A model generated the notes under the pieces. That model was not told the origin of the DNA. It worked only from the letters and a program-made list of their open reading frames with translations, and did no database searches. Positions 50,434-59,266 of a stretch of DNA of 64,000 nucleotides are shown one piece after another. Positions within the stretch are counted from its first letter, which is position 1; each line of letters opens with the position of its first letter. This DNA comes from Pseudobacter sp. (GTDB lineage: Bacteria > Bacteroidota > Bacteroidia > Chitinophagales > Chitinophagaceae), in contig JAFIGX010000006.1 of assembly GCA_017849455.1 (NCBI GenBank), positions 62,001 to 126,000 of the forward strand. The letters are read 5' to 3'. The translations under genes were made by a program, and so were the position numbers.

Positions 50434-51786
50434 ATGCAACAAAAGCAAATCACCATTATCGGCGCTGGCCTTGTAGGGTCGTTGTTGTCGATCTATCTTG
50501 CCAAACGCGGACATAAAGTGAAACTCTATGAACGCCGTCCCGATATGCGTTCCACCACCATCGCAGCAGGCCGTTCCATCAACCTGGCGCTGAGCGACAG
50601 GGGATTGCTGGCATTGGAAAAGGTTGGACTGGCCGATGCCATCCGCGATATCTCTATTCCCATGCACGGCCGCTACCTGCATCAACCCGATGGCGCCACT
50701 GCATTTCAGCCCTATGGCAGGGAAGGCCAATATATCAATTCCGTATCGAGAGGTACGCTGAACAAAAAGCTGATGGATCTCGCCGAAGAACATGGCATCG
50801 AAATTTATTTCAATCATAAATGCTCGCAGATCGACTGGCCCACCAATACTGTTTACTTCGAAACGGAAGCCGGTGAGCAGTCGGTACGATCAGACATTAT
50901 CTTCGGGGCCGATGGCGCATTCTCCGCTGCACGCCTTCAACACCAGTTGCATGGTGACCGGTTCGACTACCACCAATTCTACATCGACTGCGGGTATAAA
51001 GAGCTCACGATCCCGCCAACAGCGTCGGGCGATTTCGCCATGCACGTGAACGCCCTCCATATCTGGCCCCGGAAAGAATTCATGCTGATCGCATTGCCCA
51101 ATCTCGACAAGTCATTTACCTGTACCTTGTTCTTCCCGTTCGAAGGGGACCTCTCTTTCTCTAAACTGGATACGGAAGAGAAAGTGCGGTCATTTTTCGA
51201 AAGAACATTTCCCGACGCTGTGCCGCTGATGCCCGATTATATACACGAGTTCTTTCACAATCCGACCTCATCGCTCGTCACCGTAAAATGTTTTCCCTGG
51301 GTCAGAAGCGACCGCTTCGCATTGATCGGTGATGCGGCCCATGCCATCGTGCCTTTCTTCGGGCAGGGAATGAATTGCGGGTTCGAGGATTGCCGTATCC
51401 TGGATGAACTGGCCGGCATCCATGGGGACGACTGGCAGGCCATCCTCCGGGAATTCCAGCATACGCGCAAGCCCGATGCCGATGCCATTGCCGATCTAGC
51501 CGTGAATAATTTCACGGAAATGCGCGATCGCGTAGCAGATCCTTCCTTCCTGCTGCAAAAGAAAATAGAAGCCCGCCTGCACGAAAAATATCCCGATCGG
51601 TGGGTCCCCGCCTATTCAATGGTCACCTTCAGCCCGCAGGTCCGCTATTCCACTGCCTTGCAGCATGGACAGCGCCAGGAAAAGATCATGCAGGCCGTGA
51701 TGCAGCGAGAACATATCACTGAAATGTGGAATGATGACAGGCTGCATGAAGAGATTATTCAACAACTTGTATCTTCGCGCCCATGA
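50434..51786 (+). CDS. kmo: kynurenine 3-monooxygenase
   Basis: A 450-residue FAD monooxygenase that hydroxylates kynurenine to 3-hydroxykynurenine using NADPH and O2. The FAD motif is ITIIGAGLVGSLLSIYLAKRG (6-26), with YERRPDMR next and RSINLALSDRGLLAL. The second FAD motif is LIGDAAHAIVPFFGQGMNCGFEDC near 298-321. The C-terminal membrane-anchoring region of mammalian KMO is absent, as in bacterial enzymes. Its stop overlaps the pyrF start by four bases (ATGA). Confidence 0.96.
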   Translation: MQQKQITIIGAGLVGSLLSIYLAKRGHKVKLYERRPDMRSTTIAAGRSINLALSDRGLLALEKVGLADAIRDISIPMHGRYLHQPDGATAFQPYGREGQYINSVSRGTLNKKLMDLAEEHGIEIYFNHKCSQIDWPTNTVYFETEAGEQSVRSDIIFGADGAFSAARLQHQLHGDRFDYHQFYIDCGYKELTIPPTASGDFAMHVNALHIWPRKEFMLIALPNLDKSFTCTLFFPFEGDLSFSKLDTEEKVRSFFERTFPDAVPLMPDYIHEFFHNPTSSLVTVKCFPWVRSDRFALIGDAAHAIVPFFGQGMNCGFEDCRILDELAGIHGDDWQAILREFQHTRKPDADAIADLAVNNFTEMRDRVADPSFLLQKKIEARLHEKYPDRWVPAYSMVTFSPQVRYSTALQHGQRQEKIMQAVMQREHITEMWNDDRLHEEIIQQLVSSRP

Positions 51787-52586
51787 CACGTCAGCAACTG
51801 GTAGATGAGATCCGCCGCAAACAGAGCTATCTCTGTGTTGGACTGGATACCGATATCACCAAAATTCCCAAACATCTTTTATCGCACCGCGATCCTGTAT
51901 TCGAATTCAACCGGCAGATCATCGATGCTACCAAAGATCATTGCGTAGCCTATAAGATCAACACGGCCTTCTATGAATCATTGGGATTGCAGGGATGGGA
52001 TGCCATGGAGAAAACCGTCGATCATATTCCCGTTACCCATTTCAAAATTGCAGATGCCAAACGTGGCGATATCGGCAATACCTCCTCGCAATACGCAAAA
52101 GCATTCTTCGAAACGTTGGACTTCGACGCGATCACCGTAGCACCATATATGGGAGCCGATAGCGTGAAACCATTTCTCGAATACGAAAATAAATGGACCA
52201 TCCTCCTTGGCCTCACTTCCAACCCTGGCGCGCAGGATTTTGAATTGCAGCAGGCCGGCAATGGGCTGCTCTATGAAAAAGTGCTGACAACCGCCGCTCA
52301 GTGGGGCACGCCGGATAACCTGATGTATGTAGTCGGCGCTACACAGGCCGATTGGTTCACTTCCATCCGAAAACTCACTCCGGATCATTTCTACCTCGTG
52401 CCCGGCGTAGGCGCCCAGGGCGGAAGCCTCCGGGAGATCTCGGAAAAAGCGATGAACAAAGACGTAGGGCTATTGGTGAATGCAAGCCGCGCTATCATTT
52501 ACGCATCGCACAAAGAAGATTTTGCCGCCGAAGCCGCTGAAATAGCACGCCAGTACCAGTACGAAATGGCGGGCTATCTGCATTGA
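51783..52586 (+). CDS. pyrF: orotidine 5'-phosphate decarboxylase (type 2)
   Basis: A 267-residue PyrF of the type-2 subfamily, which makes UMP from OMP. CVGLDTDITKIPKHL opens the barrel. The catalytic charged network is in FKIADAKRGDIGNTSSQYAKAFF (DxKxxD, about 80-102), and VPGVGAQGGSLREI is the phosphate loop near the C-terminus. Overlap with kmo is probably incidental, since pyrimidine synthesis has no evident link to tryptophan breakdown. Confidence 0.95.
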   Translation: MTRQQLVDEIRRKQSYLCVGLDTDITKIPKHLLSHRDPVFEFNRQIIDATKDHCVAYKINTAFYESLGLQGWDAMEKTVDHIPVTHFKIADAKRGDIGNTSSQYAKAFFETLDFDAITVAPYMGADSVKPFLEYENKWTILLGLTSNPGAQDFELQQAGNGLLYEKVLTTAAQWGTPDNLMYVVGATQADWFTSIRKLTPDHFYLVPGVGAQGGSLREISEKAMNKDVGLLVNASRAIIYASHKEDFAAEAAEIARQYQYEMAGYLH

Positions 52587-52705
52587 TCGACCCGGTGATC
52601 ATTCCTTTCTTAATTTCTCCGCAAACCTTTGCACAACGGAAAATGGATAAGCGGCAAGAATCCATTCTGTTTATCTTTTTATTTTGAATGCCTAAAAACC
52701 CCGCC

Positions 52706-55183
52706 ATGAAGTACTTTCTGCTTATGCTTTCATTGCTTGTCCTGTCAACGACTATCACTGCACAGACCGCCGCTACCAAAGCCAATTATCAAATGGCCGC
52801 ACGCTTTTCCCCGAAGAAACTCGATAAAATGGTTTTCAGCACAGCAGTAGATCCTCACTGGCTGAAAAAGTCGGAACGCTTCTGGTATATGTATGAGACC
52901 AGTGAAGGGAAGAAGTGGTATATCGTTGACCCGGTTAAAGGGACCAAACAACCGATGTTCGATAATGTGAAACTCGCCTCGAAGATCACCATGCTCGTAA
53001 AAGATCCTTTCGATGCACAGCATCTCGGTATCGAAAACCTGAAATTCATCAGGGATGAGAATACGATCCAGTTTGAAGTGAAAAGTACGGAAGAGATCGA
53101 AAAAAAGGACACTACCAAAAAGAACACACCTCCTGCCAAAGAAAAAAAGACTTTCTATTTCGAGTACAACCTCCTCAATGGTGACCTGGTAGAACTGAAA
53201 GAATACGAAAAGCCCAAACCCCGCGCCACATGGGCTTCCATCTCACCCGACCAGCAGGTGATCATTTTTGCCCGTAATTACAATCTCTGCTGGATGGATA
53301 GCACCAATTACCGCAAGGCCCAGAAGAATGAGGATGACAGCACCATCGTAGAGCACCAACTCACCACAGATGGAGTAGAGTTTTATGCGTATGGCGATTC
53401 TTACAATGAGACCAATGTGGACCGCGAAAAAAATAAAAAGAAACGCAAACCGGTTTTTATTTATTGGTCGCCCGATTCGAAACATTTCGCCATGATCCGC
53501 ACCGACAGCCGCAAGGTGAAAGACCTGTGGGTGATCAATAGCCTCTCGGACCCCCGGCCCACACTGGAAACCTATAAATACCACATGCCCGGTGAAGCAG
53601 AAGCGCCGGTCGATGAATTCCTACTCTTCGATTTTGCCGCCAAAACAAAAAAGCTCATTGCGGCCGACCTCTATAAGAACCAGGATCTTTCCATCTGGAC
53701 GGCCCCCTTCCGCCAGCGTACCCGCGATGATGAATTCAGGGCAACTACCTGGTTGGGCAATAACAATAAATTCTATTTCACCCGTACGAGCCGCGATCTG
53801 AAACGCATCGATGTTTGCCAGGTGGATGTGGCCACGGCCGCCATCAAGGTATTGATCCAGGAAAAACAAAATACCTATGTGGAGGTGAGAAGAGTGGGAC
53901 TGGTCAATGACGGAAAGGAACTCGTACAATGGAGTGAGCGCGACGGATGGGCGCATTTTTATCTCTATGACGAGAACGGGAACCTGAAAAATGCCATCAC
54001 CTCCGGGGCTTTTCATTGTGAGGACATTGCCGGCATCGAAGAAAAAACACGCACATTGTATTTCACGGCCAACGGGCGTGAAGCCAATGAAGATCCCTAT
54101 TACCTGCATCTTTACCGGGTGAACCTCGATGGGTCTGGGTTGCAGCTCCTGAATCCAGGCGATTATGACCATGCCATCAACCTGAACGATAATCAGCAAT
54201 TCTTCGTGACCAACTATTCACGGGTGAACTCCGTGCCCCGCTCCGTACTCTACAACAACACCGGCAGAAAGATCATGGACCTCGAAACGGCCGATCTCAG
54301 TCGCCTCCTCGAAGCAGGGTATAAATTCCCGCAGCCTTTCAAGGTGAAGGCCGATGATGGTATCACCGATCTGTATGGTGTGATGTACAAACCTTACGAT
54401 TTCGATTCCACGAAGAAATATCCCATCATTGAATACGTATATCCCGGTCCGCAAACAGAGGCAGTGAGCAAAGCTTTCAGCCGGAACATGGACCGCACCG
54501 ACAGGCTGGCGCAGTTCGGTTTTATAGTGATCACGATCGGGAACAGGGGAGGCCACCCCGCACGTTCCAAATGGTACCATAATTATGGCTATGGCAACCT
54601 GCGCGATTATGGACTGGCCGATAAAAAAGCCGCCATCGAACAACTGTCCGACCGGTATCCTTTCATCGATATGAACAGGATAGGCATTCATGGACATTCA
54701 GGCGGAGGATTCATGTCTACCGCCGCCATGCTGGTATATCCCGATTTCTTCAAAGTGGCCGTATCGAGCTCAGGCAACCACGAGAACAATATCTACAATC
54801 GCTGGTGGAGTGAAAAACATCATGGCGTGAAGGAACTGGTCAGCGATAAAGGCGATACCAGTTTCCTGTACAACATCGAAAAGAATTCCGACCTCATAAA
54901 GAACCTCAAAGGCCATTTACTGCTGGTGACCGGCGACATCGACAACAATGTACATCCTGCCAATACGGTCCGTGTGGTGAATGCGCTGATCAAAGCCAAT
55001 AAGCGATTCGATCTCATGCTGATGCCGGGCCAGCGCCATGGTTATGGAGATATGACGGAATATTTCTTCTGGCTGATGGGCGATTACTATTGCCGCTATC
55101 TGTTGGGTGACGACTCGCAACCGGTAGACATCCCCGAAATGAACAGGGAGGTCGAACAGTCGGGCAATAAGACCAGGAAGTAA
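52706..55183 (+). CDS. S9-family serine peptidase (dipeptidyl peptidase IV-like), secreted
   Basis: An 825-residue exported peptidase. The signal peptide MKYFLLMLSLLVLSTTITAQ begins at the ATG 52706; an ATG at 52688 lies one base after a TATTTTG box and is unlikely to be used. The N-terminal ~530 residues form the DPP-IV beta-propeller. The C-terminal alpha/beta hydrolase has the nucleophile GIHGHSGGGFMS, the Asp in LVTGDIDNNVHPANT and the His in PGQRHGYGDM. DPP-IV enzymes release dipeptides from proteins with penultimate Pro or Ala. Length is normal for the periplasmic Bacteroidota form. Confidence 0.9.
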   Translation: MKYFLLMLSLLVLSTTITAQTAATKANYQMAARFSPKKLDKMVFSTAVDPHWLKKSERFWYMYETSEGKKWYIVDPVKGTKQPMFDNVKLASKITMLVKDPFDAQHLGIENLKFIRDENTIQFEVKSTEEIEKKDTTKKNTPPAKEKKTFYFEYNLLNGDLVELKEYEKPKPRATWASISPDQQVIIFARNYNLCWMDSTNYRKAQKNEDDSTIVEHQLTTDGVEFYAYGDSYNETNVDREKNKKKRKPVFIYWSPDSKHFAMIRTDSRKVKDLWVINSLSDPRPTLETYKYHMPGEAEAPVDEFLLFDFAAKTKKLIAADLYKNQDLSIWTAPFRQRTRDDEFRATTWLGNNNKFYFTRTSRDLKRIDVCQVDVATAAIKVLIQEKQNTYVEVRRVGLVNDGKELVQWSERDGWAHFYLYDENGNLKNAITSGAFHCEDIAGIEEKTRTLYFTANGREANEDPYYLHLYRVNLDGSGLQLLNPGDYDHAINLNDNQQFFVTNYSRVNSVPRSVLYNNTGRKIMDLETADLSRLLEAGYKFPQPFKVKADDGITDLYGVMYKPYDFDSTKKYPIIEYVYPGPQTEAVSKAFSRNMDRTDRLAQFGFIVITIGNRGGHPARSKWYHNYGYGNLRDYGLADKKAAIEQLSDRYPFIDMNRIGIHGHSGGGFMSTAAMLVYPDFFKVAVSSSGNHENNIYNRWWSEKHHGVKELVSDKGDTSFLYNIEKNSDLIKNLKGHLLLVTGDIDNNVHPANTVRVVNALIKANKRFDLMLMPGQRHGYGDMTEYFFWLMGDYYCRYLLGDDSQPVDIPEMNREVEQSGNKTRK

Positions 55184-55186
55184 AAA

Positions 55187-55241
55187 CGGGATAACACTCA
55201 CTGCTGAGGTATCCCGCTAGAGAGAGCGATCTACTCTCTGC
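55187..55241. terminator. possible shared hairpins between convergent genes
   Basis: CGGGATA and TATCCCG, then AGAGAG and CTCTCT, form two inverted pairs with loops of 16 and about 8 bases, between the converging peptidase and DUF4097 genes. T-runs are poor, so this is a weak call. Confidence 0.3.
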
Positions 55242-55267
55242 TGACTGCAAAGTTTGCATGAACGGAT

Positions 55268-56260
55268 CTAAATATCGCGGGTTCGATTCCTGTTCTTATT
55301 CTTATCCTTCTTGTCGTCATCAGTATCGAATGGAAGGTTATGGCCGAGGATGATATTTCCGAAATTGCTCCTGATCTGCATGTCGGTGCTGCCATTGCCC
55401 GATTTGCCGGAATAGCGATGATCGAAACGCGGGCCGCGTCTGTCATCGTCCTCGTCTTCTTTTTTAATACTGAAGTTGCTTTTGTTCTTCAGTTCCGCGA
55501 AACTGGTGCGGATATCGAAATTGGCAGAAAGGTCGGTGCTGCAATCGAGATATAGTTGCGTAAAACTGTTCTTGATATTGAGGTCCTTCACATTGTTGGT
55601 GACGCCCAGTTTAACGCCGCCGCAATGTTCAAAATCTGCTTTGATCGAGCCATCGAGGTTCTTTACTTCGGCCTTGGAGAACTTGATGGAAATAGACCCA
55701 TTGTTCACGGCGGCAATATTGGCGCTGCCGAATTCGACGTTCACCTTTTTCACATTGGTCAGCTTGCCGGCGTTGAGGCTCCCGAATTTGCTTTGAAGGG
55801 TGAGCTCGCCGCTGTAATCGCCGATCACCATGTTTCCGAACTCATTGCTGGCATTGAGTGGATTACGGGCAGGAACAGACACTACATAATCGATACTGAA
55901 GCCCTGCTTTTCTCCTTTCTCCCATCGTTGATTATTGTCATTCCCAACGATCGTTTTGAAATAGACCCCATTCCCTGATTTACCATCCTGGATGCTGATC
56001 TTGTCGAGGATGCGTTGGGCTACCTCATCGGTACGGGCCTCTGCGCGTATGGTAATGTCCACTTTCACTTCGTTCTTGTTCCAGGTATTGATCTTCAGTT
56101 CCCCGAACCTGTTATCGAGGGTGATCCTGTCATCATTGCTTACGGTATAGGATTTATTGTAGGTCTTTGTTTTTTCCACCAGCGGGTTGTCGCCCGCCCA
56201 TGCCTGGCTGGCAATTGAAAGACTAGACACCAATAAAAGGGTTCTATATAGATTTACCAT
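55268..56260 (-). CDS. DUF4097-like secreted beta-helix protein
   Basis: A 330-residue exported protein with signal MVNLYRTLLLVSSLSIASQAWAG. From about 35 to 290 it consists of short repeating strands with the turn pattern NxFGxxxxxxYxGxLxxxSxFGxLxAGxL, typical of DUF4097/adhesin-like right-handed beta-solenoids. The tail is Asp/Lys/Arg-rich and disordered. It overlaps the end of the anti-sigma gene by 17 bases. In this phylum such proteins often follow a sigma/anti-sigma pair, and their role is unknown. Confidence 0.75.
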   Translation of the reverse strand: MVNLYRTLLLVSSLSIASQAWAGDNPLVEKTKTYNKSYTVSNDDRITLDNRFGELKINTWNKNEVKVDITIRAEARTDEVAQRILDKISIQDGKSGNGVYFKTIVGNDNNQRWEKGEKQGFSIDYVVSVPARNPLNASNEFGNMVIGDYSGELTLQSKFGSLNAGKLTNVKKVNVEFGSANIAAVNNGSISIKFSKAEVKNLDGSIKADFEHCGGVKLGVTNNVKDLNIKNSFTQLYLDCSTDLSANFDIRTSFAELKNKSNFSIKKEDEDDDRRGPRFDHRYSGKSGNGSTDMQIRSNFGNIILGHNLPFDTDDDKKDKNKNRNRTRDI

Positions 56261-56837
56261 GATTGTTCGATTTTGATTCTTTGATTTGATGAATGATCTG
56301 CAATTGCTGGTTGAGCAGGTCCGACTGAAGTTTCAGGTTCTGGATCATTGCCTCCAGTAATTGTTCGCGGTTCGGATTGGTGGGCAGTTCTTTTTTCAAT
56401 GCATTGTAAGAGCTGTCCAGCTTGGTGATATCACCGATGAATTCATTGTACAATTCAGGATTGTCTTTTTCAATCTGTTTCAGCTCGGATTGTTTCAGTT
56501 CGATGAGCTGTGTAAAATGATATACTTCTTTTGCATAGGTAGGGTTGATCTTTTGCAGGATATCATCGCCATTGTTGGGCGTAGGTTGATGCACGATGGA
56601 TTTGGCCGGCTGTTCCTTGCTGGCCACCAGGTGATATACACCGAAGCCTGCCAGCACGAGGATGGCGGCCGCAGCAGCCCAGCGGAGGTATTTCATGGTG
56701 ATGATGCTCCCTTTGCTGTTCCGGCGAACAGGTTTATCGAGCAGATCGGCCTCCAGTTTTTTCCAAACCTGGGGGGCAGGCTCTTCACCATCGAGTTCCT
56801 CACGGTGGTCACGGATGAATTGTTCTAAACGGCTCAT
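56244..56837 (-). CDS. probable membrane anti-sigma factor
   Basis: A 197-residue single-pass membrane protein. A cytoplasmic N-terminal domain (1-47, LEQFIRDHREELDGEEPAPQVWKKLEADL) precedes one transmembrane helix (about 51-70, LRWAAAAAILVLAGFGVYHLV). The periplasmic domain is a long helical hairpin (about 100-190, rich in Leu, Gln and Glu). Its ATG overlaps the sigma stop by four bases (ATGA), the standard anti-sigma position. No zinc HxxxCxxC motif is present. The function is inferred from position and topology. Confidence 0.75.
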   Translation of the reverse strand: MSRLEQFIRDHREELDGEEPAPQVWKKLEADLLDKPVRRNSKGSIITMKYLRWAAAAAILVLAGFGVYHLVASKEQPAKSIVHQPTPNNGDDILQKINPTYAKEVYHFTQLIELKQSELKQIEKDNPELYNEFIGDITKLDSSYNALKKELPTNPNREQLLEAMIQNLKLQSDLLNQQLQIIHQIKESKSNNHGKSI

Positions 56838-57391
56838 GATATTCCTCCTTGTTTCAATAGGTTCACTAATTTTTGTTTGGCGCGGACATATTGTGTACGG
56901 ACCGTATTGTGCGAAATACCCAGGATACCTGAAATTTCCTCATGGTCGTATCCTTCCAGCAGGTAAAGGCTCAATACGGCACGGTACCCGTCCGGCAGTT
57001 TCTGGATCATTTTCTTCACTTCGGCCACTTTGTATTGGATCTCCTGCTCATCTGCCTGCTCTTCTTCAGGCAGGGCGTGCACGCCTGTTTCATCGATCTC
57101 TATAATGTCCATTTTCCTTTTACGGAGGGTATTGATAGACTTATTGATCACGATCTTTTTGAGCCAGGCTCCAAAAGTAGACCGGTAATGGAAGTCGTTC
57201 AATGATCGGAATGCGTCCAGGAAGGCCTCCTGCAACACGTCTTCAGCATCTCCGGAATTATTGACAATGCGAAGACTGGTGTTGTACATGGCTTTGGCAT
57301 AACGCTGGTACAGAGCTTCATAGCTGGCGGGATCCCCCCGTTTACAGCGTTCTACCAATTCATCCTGGATAATGATTGCAGTCAGCTCCAA
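56834..57391 (-). CDS. ECF-type RNA polymerase sigma factor
   Basis: A 185-residue sigma factor. Region 2 spans YEALYQRYAKAMYNTSLRIV and DAEDVLQEAFLDAFRSLNDF (about 24-75), with LKKIVINKSINTLRKRK at its end. Region 4 has LPDGYRAVLSLYLLEGYDHEEISGILGISHNTVRTQYVRAKQKL (about 133-176). It heads the operon with the anti-sigma and DUF4097 genes, and is divergent from the glutaryl-CoA dehydrogenase gene. Confidence 0.92.
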   Translation of the reverse strand: MELTAIIIQDELVERCKRGDPASYEALYQRYAKAMYNTSLRIVNNSGDAEDVLQEAFLDAFRSLNDFHYRSTFGAWLKKIVINKSINTLRKRKMDIIEIDETGVHALPEEEQADEQEIQYKVAEVKKMIQKLPDGYRAVLSLYLLEGYDHEEISGILGISHNTVRTQYVRAKQKLVNLLKQGGIS

Positions 57392-57540
57392 AATGATCGT
57401 TTTAATGTTTGATTATATAAGAGACACATTCGTAAAATGCATGTTGCATAAGGTCCTATATTTTTTGCTTCCATCCAAAACTTGTACCCCAAAAGAGGCT
57501 GGTTTTTCTTACTTTAGCGGCACATTAAACCAGCATTGTC

Positions 57541-58725
57541 ATGGCCGCTCGAACCGATCTTTTTGTCAGTCCGGACTATTTTCTACTGGATGAACTATTG
57601 ACCGAGGAACAGAAGCTCGTGCGGGAATCTGTTCGCAATTACGTTAAAAGAGAGATATCCCCCATCATCGAAGAATATGCCCAGAAAGCGGAATTCCCGG
57701 AACAGATCGTACAACAACTGGGCGACCTGGGTTGTTTTGGCCCCACCATCCCGGTTGAATATGGCGGCGGCGGCCTCGATTATATCAGTTATGGCCTCAT
57801 GATGCAGGAACTGGAAAGAGGGGATAGCGGGGTCAGGTCCACTGCTTCTGTGCAGGGCTCGCTGGTCATGTTCCCCATTTATGAATATGGCAGTGAAGAC
57901 CAGCGCCGTAAATTCCTTCCCAAACTGGCCAGCGGCGAATGGCTGGGCTGCTTCGGGCTCACGGAGCCGGACCATGGTTCCGATCCGGCCGGGATGCTCA
58001 CCAATTTCAAGGATACCGGCGACCATGTAGTGCTCAACGGATCGAAAATGTGGATCAGCAATGCCCCTTACGCACAGGTAGCCGTGGTATGGGCCAGAGA
58101 TGAGCAGGGAGAGGTCCGCGGTCTCATCGTGGAGCGGGGGATGAAAGGGTTTACCGCACCGATCACCCATGGTAAATGGAGCCTCCGTGCCTCTGCCACC
58201 GGAGAACTGGTGTTCGACAATGTAAAAGTGCCTAAAGAAAATATACTGCCCCGCGCCAAAGGACTGAAAGCTCCTTTGAGCTGCCTTACCAAAGCGCGTT
58301 ACGGAATTGCCTGGGGAACAGTAGGGGCAGCGATGGACTGTTATGATACGGCGCTTCGCTATTCCAAAGAACGTGTCCAGTTCGACAAGCCCATCGGCTC
58401 CTTCCAGTTGCAACAGAAAAAGCTGGCGGAAATGGTGACCGAGATCACCAAAGCACAATTGCTCAACTGGCGCCTGGGCGTATTGATGAATGAACATAAA
58501 GCCACCCCGGCACAGGTTTCCATGGCCAAGCGCAATGGCTGCGAAATTGCGGCCACTATTGCCCGTGAGGCCCGCCAGGTGCTGGGAGGTATGGGCATCA
58601 CCGGCGAATATCCCGTCATGCGCCATATCATGAACCTCGAAAGCGTGATCACTTACGAAGGCACCCACGATATTCATCTCCTCATCACGGGCATGGACAT
58701 TACAGGTATTAATGCGTTTAAATAA
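57541..58725 (+). CDS. gcdH: glutaryl-CoA dehydrogenase (acyl-CoA dehydrogenase family)
   Basis: A 394-residue acyl-CoA dehydrogenase of the glutaryl-CoA type, forming crotonyl-CoA and CO2. RSTASVQGSLVMFPIYEYGS near 99-118, LGCFGLTEPDHGSDPAGM near 134-151 and the catalytic Glu in VITYEGTHDIHLLITG (about 375) are hallmarks; the Arg of the RS-x-x-S motif binds the glutaryl carboxylate. Mammalian tryptophan and lysine breakdown meets here, and this enzyme could take the product of the kynurenine cluster at 43-52 kb. That link is inference. Element C3 starts at its stop codon. Confidence 0.9.
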   Translation: MAARTDLFVSPDYFLLDELLTEEQKLVRESVRNYVKREISPIIEEYAQKAEFPEQIVQQLGDLGCFGPTIPVEYGGGGLDYISYGLMMQELERGDSGVRSTASVQGSLVMFPIYEYGSEDQRRKFLPKLASGEWLGCFGLTEPDHGSDPAGMLTNFKDTGDHVVLNGSKMWISNAPYAQVAVVWARDEQGEVRGLIVERGMKGFTAPITHGKWSLRASATGELVFDNVKVPKENILPRAKGLKAPLSCLTKARYGIAWGTVGAAMDCYDTALRYSKERVQFDKPIGSFQLQQKKLAEMVTEITKAQLLNWRLGVLMNEHKATPAQVSMAKRNGCEIAATIAREARQVLGGMGITGEYPVMRHIMNLESVITYEGTHDIHLLITGMDITGINAFK

Positions 58726-59262
58726 TGAGGTACGAAGCATGAGGTCTGAGATAAGAAGGAGCCTGAACTAATAGCTAAATCTGTTTTATAGAGAATACGG
58801 AGATATTTCTTGTATAGGTCATTCTATAACTACAAATTCTCTCAAATGATAAGAACAGTTTATGATCTTGATGTGTTTAGATTGTCGTACCAATCTGCAA
58901 TGGATGTTTTCAATTGCGTAAAGACCTTTCCGGGTGAAGAGAAATATTCCTTGACCAGCCAACTGGTAAGAGCTTCAAGATCTGTTGCTGCAAACATTGC
59001 CGAAGGATGGGGTAGGAGAAGCTATGAAAATGAATTCAAAAAACATTTGATCTACTCGATCGGGTCATTGGAGGAAACCAAAGCCTGGTTATTATTCGCT
59101 AAGGATCGTAACTACCTGGCTGAAGAAGATTTCAGGGCTTTGAGTCTTCGTTATGAAGAAATAGGAGCAAAGCTTTACAAGCTATATTCTAATTGGAAAA
59201 AAGTTTAATTAATTGTAAACCCTCTGACTTCTGACATCAGACATCAGACTTCAGACTTCATG
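58726..59262. repeat. hairpin family C, copy C3, enclosing a four-helix-bundle gene
   Basis: The left arm 58726-58750 (TGAGGTACGAAGCATGAGGTCTGAG) is nearly the same as the arm of copy C2. The right arm 59221-59262 (CCTCTGACTTCTGACATCAG... CTTCATG) is the degenerate inverse. Where copies C1 and C2 have loops of 30-40 bases, C3 encloses about 470 bases that encode the S23-like protein. It lies between glutaryl-CoA dehydrogenase and shikimate kinase. Confidence 0.75.
58846..59208 (+). CDS. four-helix-bundle protein (S23 / 23S rRNA intervening-sequence protein family)
   Basis: A 120-residue protein of the S23 (23S rRNA IVP) four-helix-bundle family, related to the Avd accessory protein of diversity-generating retroelements. 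It shows YDLDVFRLSYQSAMDVF (helix 1), SLTSQLVRASRSVAANIAEGWGRRS (the family signature, about 38-62), KHLIYSIGSLEETKAWL and a final Tyr-rich helix. The ATG at 58846 is preferred over 58810. It lies alone inside hairpin C3. In rRNA intervening sequences the same kind of gene sits in a stem-loop, so the setting is suggestive. Its molecular function is unknown. Confidence 0.88.
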   Translation: MIRTVYDLDVFRLSYQSAMDVFNCVKTFPGEEKYSLTSQLVRASRSVAANIAEGWGRRSYENEFKKHLIYSIGSLEETKAWLLFAKDRNYLAEEDFRALSLRYEEIGAKLYKLYSNWKKV

Positions 59263-59266
59263 TATT

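Noticed and set aside
58846..59208. Avd protein of a diversity-generating retroelement
   Set aside because: The protein is in the related four-helix family, but there is no reverse transcriptase, template repeat or variable repeat within the window.
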